From Flavivirga jejuensis (GTDB lineage: Bacteria > Bacteroidota > Bacteroidia > Flavobacteriales > Flavobacteriaceae), in contig NZ_JAUOEL010000004.1 of assembly GCF_030540765.1 (NCBI RefSeq), forward strand, positions 310,001 to 374,000: a stretch of DNA of 64,000 nt, read 5' to 3'. The notes under the pieces were generated by a model, which saw nothing but the letters and a program-made list of their open reading frames with translations, ran no database searches and was not told the origin of the DNA. Below, one piece after another: positions 44,673-51,975 of this stretch. How positions within the stretch are numbered: position 1 is the first letter of the stretch; each line of letters begins with the position of its first letter. The position numbers were made by a program, and so were the translations under genes.

Positions 44673-44789
44673 TTTATTAATTAATTTTTAATAGTTATAA
44701 AACTTACAAATGAGTTGTCAAGGATTTCTTGACAGTTGAAAAATAGAAAATAGTAATTGTCATAAAATATGCGACAGTTTAAATAGTAT

Positions 44790-45242
44790 ATGGAAATAAA
44801 AAAGCAAATAGAGATTTATCAAGCCAATGATAGTTCTCCCCAAATTAATGTGCAATTTGAACATGATACGGTTTGGTTAACACAAGCTCAAATGGCTGAA
44901 CTTTTTAATAAAGGGAGAACGACTATTACCGAACACATTAAAAATATTTTTACTGAAGGTGAATTGATAGAAGAAGCGGTATGTCGGGATTTCCGATACA
45001 CCACACAATATGGTGCTATTAAAGGAAAAACACAATCTAAAAGTATCAAATACTATAATTTAGATGTTATCATCTCAGTAGGCTACAGAGTAAAATCCAA
45101 ACAAGGTACTCAATTCAGAATTTGGGCAAATAAAGTATTAAAAGACCATTTAGTAAAAGGTTATGCAGTCAACGTAAAGCTAGCAATAGTTGTAGAAACT
45201 AGTGCAGCTGGAGTTGATTTTTTTGACAGATATATATGGTAA
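44790..45242 (+). pseudogene. truncated RhuM-family protein
   Basis: 150 residues matching the N-terminal part of the RhuM (virulence protein) family: IEIYQANDSSPQINVQFEHDTVWLTQAQMAELF, named in parts, then the DNA-binding-like TTITEHIKNIF, FRYTTQYG, YYNLDVIISVGYRVKSKQGTQFRIWA and KVLKDHLVKGYAVN. Full members run to about 330 residues; here the match ends after KGYAVN and an unrelated tail leads to a stop. Probably a dead remnant of an accessory-island gene. Confidence 0.75.
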
Positions 45243-45556
45243 AGTAAGATCTTCGAATGGTAATGAAGTTGGTGTTTTTAATATAAATAGAGGGAGGCCA
45301 TTTAAGTTCTAGACGTTTTTCTGTAAAATAATTAGTAAATATAGTACTATACCATTAAACTATTGTTAATTAATAGCTTATCTAATTTTACCTTTTATAT
45401 ATTAAATACATCTTTATTCTTATATAGAAAAGAGGAAAATCTTACTAAATTAGCGATTTATATAATGAAAATATAGTTACCATGGTAATTATATACAATT
45501 GCTGTGCTTAATGCAAAAAGACGTGGTAATGTCTGATATTAGGAAACGATATACAA
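45243..45556. other. non-coding region between two truncated genes
   Basis: Holds a promoter-like block at 45431-45467 (AGGAAAATCTTACTAAATTAG) that is similar to 41371-41411 (GGAAAAATCTTACTATATTAG), each ending in an ATG about 15 bases later. No gene seen. Confidence 0.45.
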
Positions 45557-45781
45557 ATGCTTAAAGAAGTTATTTGGTCTCCTCCAGCTGAAAAGGATTT
45601 TGAATCAATTTTAGATTATTTACAGTTAAAATGGAATGACAGAATAATTAATAAATTCATTAGCAAAGTAGATGATAATATTAGCTTGATACTTGAAGAC
45701 CATAGGATATTCCCTGTAATCAATGAGGAACTTCAAATAAGAAAAAGTGTGATTTCAAAACAGAATATATTGTATTTATAG
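45557..45781 (+). pseudogene. truncated ParE/RelE-type toxin
   Basis: 74 residues that follow the ParE toxin pattern (VIWSPPAEKDFESILDYLQLKW, KFISKVDDNISLI, FPVINEELQIRKSVISKQNILYL) but stop where the family continues with a strand and the I-x-FDTRQ-type ending. The intact relative at 61337 shows what is missing (YYRIS ... IFDTRQNP). No antitoxin gene is visible upstream, so it is likely inactive. Confidence 0.7.
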
Positions 45782-45807
45782 AGAGAAATCTGAAAAACTC
45801 GAAAAGC

Positions 45808-46149
45808 ATGAATTTATTTTGGAAAGATATTGAAATTGGAGCATTGACGGAAACAAACTGGGACATGAGAAGCTCAGGTAGTATCCGATTCAAATTCAAT
45901 TATGAAGGAGAAACAACTGGTAATACACACCTCTCAAATTTTATTAAACATTCAATTGAATCAAGTAATTATCTAGAAAATGGTGATGAGGAAAACTATA
46001 ATAAAATGATTAAAGAAGAATCCAAATTCCTTGATTTGATTAATAGTTCGAAATGGCTAGTAAAAAGCGAAAACGACGGAATATTTAAGATTTTATGTCC
46101 AATATTTCATGATAATAATGAAATAACTTGGCAAAGAGATTATAAGTAA
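45808..46149 (+). CDS. hypothetical protein
   Basis: 113 residues, soluble, no signal peptide. It opens MNLFWKDIEIGALTETNWD and reads as a mixed alpha/beta protein with several tryptophans. I recognise no family. It begins 27 bp after the broken ParE gene and is followed by a palindromic spacer starting CTAACAATTTGTAT. Confidence 0.55.
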   Translation: MNLFWKDIEIGALTETNWDMRSSGSIRFKFNYEGETTGNTHLSNFIKHSIESSNYLENGDEENYNKMIKEESKFLDLINSSKWLVKSENDGIFKILCPIFHDNNEITWQRDYK

Positions 46150-46152
46150 TAA

Positions 46153-46240
46153 TAAAAACTACCTCTAACAATTTGTATATTGTATATGCTCCCTTCGGTA
46201 AGCAAACGCAACATACAAGAGACGTTACCGACAATAAACC
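46153..46240. repeat. attC-like palindromic spacer, first copy
   Basis: Starts CTAACAATTTGTATATTG and ends CATACAAGAGACGTTACCGACA; the two halves pair imperfectly (TAAC, TTGTAT-TTG against its complement) around a CCCTTCGG turn. A similar spacer starts CTAACAATTTGTATTTG at 46959 and ends ACGTTGGCAATAATA. Both sit between a stop codon and the next start. Confidence 0.45.
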
Positions 46241-46250
46241 ATGACAATCA

Positions 46251-46961
46251 ATGGGGAGCTTAAATGAAGTATATCAATTAAAACCTATTACATTATCTGC
46301 TTCTGCGGTTTTAAAAGTTAAGAAGAATTGCGAAGAATCCTTTTTGAAACGATTTGATTTGGAAGAAATAGGCTCAGAAGTAAAGGGATTTTTTTCTGAT
46401 ACATTTGTTTACAAATCTGATGATGGCAAGGTCGAAAGAATGGCAATTTATTCGGCTGAAAGACTTCTTGATCTACAAGAGCCAGGTATATACCTTTCAA
46501 TTCAATCTGATGGCAAGTGGGGTTTTAATGATGCATTCATTAAAGGTATTGAAAGAACTTCACCTTATCTAGAAGACACTCTCTTTTTCGTAATTTACGA
46601 TACACGAATTAGTCGCTTCAATATTACAAATGGCAAACTGCACATTAAAGAGACGACTGACTTTGACCAATGGGATCATGCGTTTGATAAATACGTTCTC
46701 TATCATTATAAGGAATCACCTCAATTGATTGCCGATTATTACAAGGATGAAGTAATTGAAATGAGATTGTTTCTGGAAGAATTAGTCGATAATGATGACG
46801 ACCCGAGAAGTTACTATGAATTGGAAGAATATGAGGAATTATTAAACAAAATAATACGTTTTGGTAAATACATCCCAATGGAAGAATTGAAAATAATGAA
46901 AGATTGGCTGCAAGAACAAATAGTATTGCAAAAAAAATGGGAAGAAAATTACTATCGCTAA
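46251..46961 (+). CDS. hypothetical protein
   Basis: 236 residues, soluble and acidic. The sequence alternates helices and strands (DTFVYKSDDGKVERMAIYSAERLL, LEDTLFFVIYDTRISRF) with a long helical, acidic C-terminus (YYELEEYEELLNKIIRFGKY). It has the look of a small stand-alone accessory protein but matches no family that I know. Flanked on both sides by CTAACAATTTGTAT spacers. Confidence 0.6.
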   Translation: MGSLNEVYQLKPITLSASAVLKVKKNCEESFLKRFDLEEIGSEVKGFFSDTFVYKSDDGKVERMAIYSAERLLDLQEPGIYLSIQSDGKWGFNDAFIKGIERTSPYLEDTLFFVIYDTRISRFNITNGKLHIKETTDFDQWDHAFDKYVLYHYKESPQLIADYYKDEVIEMRLFLEELVDNDDDPRSYYELEEYEELLNKIIRFGKYIPMEELKIMKDWLQEQIVLQKKWEENYYR

Positions 46962-47033
46962 CAATTTGTATTTGCTAAATTATTTGTTCAAACTGTACAA
47001 CTAATCTTGTACAATAACGTTGGCAATAATATA
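46957..47033. repeat. attC-like palindromic spacer, second copy
   Basis: CTAACAATTTGTATTTG at the gene end and TTGTACAATAACGTTGGCAATAATA before the next gene pair imperfectly around an AT-rich middle. It shares its first 14 bases with the spacer at 46153. Confidence 0.45.
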
Positions 47034-47047
47034 AAAACATACTAACA

Positions 47048-48061
47048 ATGAAAAACATACTTAATTTTCTAATAATTATACTATTAATCGTCAGTTGTGC
47101 TGAAAAAAAACCGAAATCAAAAGAACTTACAAAAAACAATTCAAAAGCAATAAAATATAATGGAACAGCAAGTATTACGCAAGGCATAGCAGCTACAATA
47201 ACTGAAAATATTTACTCTTGTGAACGTGGAAGAAAAACAGATGTTGGAGAGATTGCTTCTACTGATGGTAAAAAATGGATTGTACCTGCTGAAACAAATT
47301 ATAAAAATGACAATTTCCCATTTGCCAGCGACCTAAATAATTCTTGCGAAGGAAAAAATTATGCAACACAGCAAGAAGCCTTATCTAATTTTGATGATTC
47401 TAGAATAATAGAGATTGATCAAGATGGCGAAATATTCACTGCGTATATATTTGCCGATAATTATTTCGAAATGTATGTTAACGGCGTAGCTGTTGGCAAA
47501 GATAAAGTTCCGTTTACACAATTTAATTCAAGTATAGTGAAATTTAAAGCTCAAAAACCATTTACGATAGCAATGAAACTGGTAGATTGGGAGGAGCATC
47601 TTGGTATAGGTTGCGAGGCTAATAGAGGTAAATCTTTCCACAATGGAGATGGAGGAATGGTTGCTGTTATTAAAGATGAACAAAACAATATAATTGCCAC
47701 AACCAATGAAGATTGGAAGGCTCAAACTTTTTATATAGCACCAATAAAAGACTTGAAATGTGTTTCAGAAGAAGGAAGTTACAGATACTCCAATAACTGC
47801 GATACAGATGGCGGTCAAAATGGAGCTTCTTTCTATGCTTTACATTGGGAATTACCTAACGATTGGATGAAGGAAAATTTCAACGATTCAAATTGGCCAA
47901 AAGCAACTACTTATACCAACAAAACCATTGGCGTAGATAATAAACCTGCATATACAAATTTCACATCTATTTTTGATGCTGCAGATGAGAATGCAAAATT
48001 TATATGGTCAACTAATGTTGTTTTAGATAATGAGGTTTTGGTACGTTATACTGTAAAATAA
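47048..48061 (+). CDS. lipoprotein with galactose-binding-like domain
   Basis: 337 residues with a lipoprotein signal (MKNILNFLIIILLIVSCAEKK). The mature part holds a beta-sandwich of the kind seen in galactose-binding and glycoside-hydrolase accessory domains (AYIFADNYFEMYVNGVAVG, KPFTIAMKLVDWEEHLGIG, HWELPNDWMKENFNDSNWP). The pattern FNDSNWPKAT is characteristic of such sandwiches. It lies 5 bp before the YHYH gene, so the two are almost surely co-transcribed. Role unknown; a surface binding function is the best guess. Confidence 0.75.
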   Translation: MKNILNFLIIILLIVSCAEKKPKSKELTKNNSKAIKYNGTASITQGIAATITENIYSCERGRKTDVGEIASTDGKKWIVPAETNYKNDNFPFASDLNNSCEGKNYATQQEALSNFDDSRIIEIDQDGEIFTAYIFADNYFEMYVNGVAVGKDKVPFTQFNSSIVKFKAQKPFTIAMKLVDWEEHLGIGCEANRGKSFHNGDGGMVAVIKDEQNNIIATTNEDWKAQTFYIAPIKDLKCVSEEGSYRYSNNCDTDGGQNGASFYALHWELPNDWMKENFNDSNWPKATTYTNKTIGVDNKPAYTNFTSIFDAADENAKFIWSTNVVLDNEVLVRYTVK

Positions 48062-48066
48062 ACACC

Positions 48067-49371
48067 ATGAAAAAGATACTATTTATACTAGTAATACTGT
48101 GTATATCCTTTAAAATTTCTGCTCACGATGGCGGACACGGTTTGCCAACAAAAGTTTGGCATTTTACAAATAGTGAAATGAATTTAAAAGCTGAATTTAT
48201 TGAAAAAATTGACAACAAAGTGTATCTAATGAATGATAAACACAAAGTTGTTGTCTTCAATATTTCAGAATTCACAAGTGAAGAGCAACACTATATTTTA
48301 AACAAAACAAATTGGGTTAACAACAAAAATGTTTCGCGAACAGAACATCAATTATTTTCAATTAACTATTCTAAAATTCTAATTTATTTTGGTGTTGGCT
48401 TATTACTATTTTCATTCTTCAAGTTCAGTAGAAAAAGCAAACCTAAGATGGTATTCTTTAGTGTACTGAGTTTTTCTATTGTTGTTATGGGGTGTAAAAC
48501 CAATATTTCATCAAAAGGAATTAAAATGGCGAAAAATGATATTTCATATTTAGAATCTATCTTTGGCGTTTTTGACAAAGTAAATACACGCTACGATAGC
48601 AAATATTTCTACATAGAATCAGATGGAATACCAGAACACGAAATGATGACAGGTATAACCAATTGGCAACAACAAGTTCCTATTAATCACGATTATTCGG
48701 GTAATAATGCTTGGGCAATTCCCTTACAACCTGTATTGGCTGAAGATTCCTTATCTACAAAAGACAATTTTATGAAAGGTGCAATTGCTATTGCAGCTAA
48801 TGGAATACCTATTTTTAATCCCTTAAACAACCGAGGTGAAGATGCAAACGCCATTGGAGAATTAGACAAATGGGGTGGACATTGTGGAAGAGCTGACGAT
48901 TATCATTATCATCTACCTCCTACACACTTGCAATCTAAAGTAGGAGATGATAAACCAATAGCCTATGCTTTAGATGGTTTTCCTGTGTACGGAGAAACTG
49001 AAGAGCAGTTAGATGAAAATCTTGGACGCTTTACCTCAGACAGCATATATCAATATCACACAATTAAAGAATATCCATATCTAATTGCAATGATGAAAGG
49101 GAAAGTGGAAATAAATCCAAGAACTAAAGCTCCAGAAAATGAGATCATGCCACAAGCGAAAACCAGAGGAGTTCGACCAGATTTAAAACCATTACGTGAT
49201 GCTAAAATTATTGATTTTAAAAACCCGAAACCAAACGAGTACATTTTAAAATATGAAGTAGAATCACTAATATATAGTATAAATTATGGTTGGGACGACA
49301 ACGGAAATTATCACTACGAATTTATAAACCCAGATGGAACAATTACAAATTCCAATTATAGCAGGAAATAA
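48067..49371 (+). CDS. YHYH-domain protein with N-terminal SHD1-like domain
   Basis: 434 residues. A signal peptide (ends KISAHDGGHG) is followed by an SLA1-homology-like domain (VWHFTNSEMNLKAEFIEKID, KVVVFNISEFTSEEQHYI), a membrane helix around 103-118, a lipobox-like VVMGCKT near 140 and then the YHYH domain: GGHCGRADDYHYHLPP, with DGFPVYGE and YQYHTIKEYPYLI. YHYH proteins are secreted and often encoded by marine Bacteroidetes and Planctomycetes; the histidines suggest metal binding, but the activity is not established. Couples with the lipoprotein gene 5 bp upstream. Confidence 0.85.
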   Translation: MKKILFILVILCISFKISAHDGGHGLPTKVWHFTNSEMNLKAEFIEKIDNKVYLMNDKHKVVVFNISEFTSEEQHYILNKTNWVNNKNVSRTEHQLFSINYSKILIYFGVGLLLFSFFKFSRKSKPKMVFFSVLSFSIVVMGCKTNISSKGIKMAKNDISYLESIFGVFDKVNTRYDSKYFYIESDGIPEHEMMTGITNWQQQVPINHDYSGNNAWAIPLQPVLAEDSLSTKDNFMKGAIAIAANGIPIFNPLNNRGEDANAIGELDKWGGHCGRADDYHYHLPPTHLQSKVGDDKPIAYALDGFPVYGETEEQLDENLGRFTSDSIYQYHTIKEYPYLIAMMKGKVEINPRTKAPENEIMPQAKTRGVRPDLKPLRDAKIIDFKNPKPNEYILKYEVESLIYSINYGWDDNGNYHYEFINPDGTITNSNYSRK

Positions 49372-50066
49372 ATACTACTCCAGCAACTGATTTAACAGAA
49401 TTGAATGCAAAATCTTGGTATCTAAAAAATAAAAAAACTTACCACAACAATAATAGCCGTTGCACAGCTCATGATTTTGAATAAATCTATGGTTTTTTCA
49501 ATAATCATCAATAAAATAGAACTAAAAATAAGTCGATAATGTTTATTTAAATACAAAAAAACAAGTGTTTTTGTAATATTTTTTGACTTGTACAACAGCC
49601 ATATGGTTTATAAAACATATTTAGTTAAGAGCTAAGTAGGTACTTTGTTTCTCATTGTTTTCAATAAACTGAAAGCCAGTAACAGCAGTTAACTTATAAA
49701 ACCATTCTTTGGCAATGGTAATGACTTCATCTTTAATCAGGTTTCTAAAAACCTTAATGGCATTAAATTTCGACGTAAATATTTGCTGCTTGATTTTTGA
49801 AGGTGATGTATCGATAGCATAAATCTCCAAGTTAATATGCAAAATAACCAAGACTCAATAATTGAGAATCCAAACACTTCAACAAAACAATATTAAAACA
49901 GGGGGTAAGCATATAGTTTAAAAAGTGAAAAAATTCCTAATGTTTCTCTGAAGAAAAAGATGTTAGTTTTTTTGTTTTTCTTATTTGTTCTGTAGTATAT
50001 TTCATATTTTTAGGTAGTTACAAAAAACATAGTGAACAATACAGGAATAATTTAAATTAAATTGAC
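49372..50066. other. non-coding region with a YaiO-like fragment
   Basis: Starts with a spacer holding ACAACAATAATAGCCGTTGCACAG at 49443 (in parts ACAACAATAATAG, CGTTGCAC), similar to 35682. A pseudogene fragment on the minus strand lies at 49621-49851. The rest is AT-rich with nothing else that I can name. Confidence 0.45.
49621..49851 (-). pseudogene. fragment of the YaiO-like gene
   Basis: 76 codons on the minus strand. The middle reads KFNAIKVFRNLIKDEVIT, KEWFYKLTAVTGFQFIENNE, KQSTY, matching KFNATEVFINLIKNEAIT, KEWFYELTAATGFQFIENNE, KQSTY of the protein at 51976. Both sides of the match are unrelated. A piece of a former duplicate, not a functional gene. Confidence 0.8.
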
Positions 50067-51365
50067 ATGAGTTACATCAAAGAATTATTTGCAGCGACCA
50101 ATGAAGCTATTATTTATAAGACTAAACCTAGAGTAAGATATAAGGGTAGCAAGGTAAATAAAATCCTTTTAGGTACTTGGGTGGGTGTTACAGAAATAAA
50201 AGGAGATTATTACAAAGTAGTTACTGCAGGGCCAGATGGATGGATTCACAAAGATGATGTAAATGAGAAAAGTGGATTAAAAGTATATTATGTTGATGTA
50301 AAACAAGGTGATGGCTCTTTTATTGAAGCTGGAAACAAAAAAATAATTATTGATGGAGGACCAAATTCCAATCTCAAAAGATTCCTTGGATGGAAGTATA
50401 AGTTTCTTTTTAAAGCAGGACATAAGGTTCATATAGACTATTTGATTATAAGCCATTTTGATGACGATCATTTTAAGGGTTTAGTGTCTTTAATAAATGA
50501 TCCTAATTATACATTTGGTAAAATATATCATAATGGAATAGCAAGATTCTATACCGCAGATGACATAAGGAAAGGTAAAATACGGCCAGAAATATATAAT
50601 GAAGATTTGGGTACGGTAAAAGAAGTAGATGGAATAGAAATGCTTACCACGACATTTAGTTCAATTGCAGATATTAAAAAGTTACAGGAAATAGGAGGGC
50701 TTAAGTATCGGTTTTCAAAATTCTGTGATGCAGTAATAAAAGCGAAAGAAAACCATAAGCTAAATTCAGTAAAATGGTTATTAGAAGGAGATGAAATAAA
50801 TTTAGGAAATCTGGAAGGTGTACAAGTAAAATTAGAATGTCTGGGACCAGTGCCAACTATTAAAGGAAATAAAAAATATTTTAAATGGTTTGAAGATTCT
50901 TCTCATACACGTAATGGGCATAGTGTGGTTATTAAATTACATTTTGGTGATAGAACTATGTTATTTGGAGGAGACTTAAATAGTGCATCTGAAAATCATT
51001 TGATGGATTATTTTGGAAGTAACAACCCATTTTTGGTAGACGTAGCAAAACAATGTCATCATGGTTCTGGAGATTTCGAAGTCAATTTTATGAAAAAAAT
51101 GAAACCTTATGCTACTGTTATATCTTCTGGGGATAATGAAAATTATGCACATCCAAGGGCAGATGCAGTAGGATGTGCAGGAAGATATTCTAGAGGCATT
51201 AGACCAAAGGTGTTTTCTACAGAATTGGCACGTTCACAAAATAGTAAAAATGAGATTTTATATGGTTTAATTAATCTTAGAAGTGATGGAAATAAAATAT
51301 TTATGTCTCAAATGAAAGAAGCAAAAAAAGGAGCTGATATATGGGATTCATATGAAATATTATAA
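50067..51365 (+). CDS. SH3-like plus ComEC-type metallo-beta-lactamase protein
   Basis: 432 residues, no signal peptide. Residues 1-68 look like a bacterial SH3 domain (TWVGVTEIKGDYYKVVTAGPDGWIHKDDV). Residues 72-400 form a metallo-beta-lactamase fold of the ComEC/Rec2 branch: VDVKQGDGSFIEAGNKKIIIDGG, the metal motif SHFDDDHFKG (H130, D132, D134, H135), LFGGDLNSASENHL and CHHGSGDF. This branch includes nucleases; stand-alone forms occur in accessory and defence islands. A cytoplasmic hydrolase of unknown target. The next gene is a small zinc-motif protein 64 bp downstream. Confidence 0.85.
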   Translation: MSYIKELFAATNEAIIYKTKPRVRYKGSKVNKILLGTWVGVTEIKGDYYKVVTAGPDGWIHKDDVNEKSGLKVYYVDVKQGDGSFIEAGNKKIIIDGGPNSNLKRFLGWKYKFLFKAGHKVHIDYLIISHFDDDHFKGLVSLINDPNYTFGKIYHNGIARFYTADDIRKGKIRPEIYNEDLGTVKEVDGIEMLTTTFSSIADIKKLQEIGGLKYRFSKFCDAVIKAKENHKLNSVKWLLEGDEINLGNLEGVQVKLECLGPVPTIKGNKKYFKWFEDSSHTRNGHSVVIKLHFGDRTMLFGGDLNSASENHLMDYFGSNNPFLVDVAKQCHHGSGDFEVNFMKKMKPYATVISSGDNENYAHPRADAVGCAGRYSRGIRPKVFSTELARSQNSKNEILYGLINLRSDGNKIFMSQMKEAKKGADIWDSYEIL

Positions 51366-51429
51366 TCAAAAATTATCCATTAATTATCGGTGACTTGATA
51401 TAATAAACTCCTAAAAAAGAAAAAAACTT

Positions 51430-51915
51430 ATGAAATACGTTTTTATATCTCTTTTAGTAGTAATAAGTATTAGTCTAAATGCACAAAATGTTTATAAAAC
51501 TCCATCGGGCAAAAAATATCATTTGTCTTCTTGTAGAATGGTTGAAAATGTATCAGAAAAATTAGTTGGAAATGATGCTATTAATAAATACTCATTAACA
51601 CCTTGTAAAATATGCAAGCCACCTGATAAAAATAGATTAGTAAATGGCAATAGTTTCACGAATAAGGCAGTAGTAGGAGAGTCTACGTCGGTTAGATGCA
51701 AGGGGGGTACTCAAAAAGGGGCAAGATGTAAACATAAGACTAAGCTAGCAAATGGTTATTGTTATCAACACACCAGTCAAAATAATTTTTCAAACTCACA
51801 TCAATCAAATGCTTCAAAAAGTGGTACCGTTTCAACTTGTGGAGCAAGAACTAAATCTGGAGGATATTGTAAGAGAAAAGTAAAAGGTGGCGGAAGGTGT
51901 TATCAACACAAATGA
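51430..51915 (+). CDS. secreted cysteine/histidine-motif protein (DUF5763-like)
   Basis: 161 residues with a signal peptide (MKYVFISLLVVISISLNAQN). Residues 22-66 have an Ada-like pattern (SGKKYHLSSCRMVEN ... LTPCKICKPP). Then two copies of a C-x3-T-x2-G-x2-C-x7-G-x-C-x2-H motif follow (RCKGGTQKGARCKHKTKLANGYCYQH without the last residues, and TCGARTKSGGYCKRKVKGGGRCYQH), which should each bind one zinc ion. The family is small, basic and of unknown function. Confidence 0.75.
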   Translation: MKYVFISLLVVISISLNAQNVYKTPSGKKYHLSSCRMVENVSEKLVGNDAINKYSLTPCKICKPPDKNRLVNGNSFTNKAVVGESTSVRCKGGTQKGARCKHKTKLANGYCYQHTSQNNFSNSHQSNASKSGTVSTCGARTKSGGYCKRKVKGGGRCYQHK

Positions 51916-51975
51916 ATTAAAAATTATTGAGAGTACTATTTATATTCTATGAGATACTAGGTATTCATAGCATCG

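Noticed and set aside
44716-44734. TGTCAAG-GATTT-CTTGACA hairpin before the RhuM remnant
   Set aside because: Could be an operator or weak terminator, but there is no T tail and no second copy, so no call is made.
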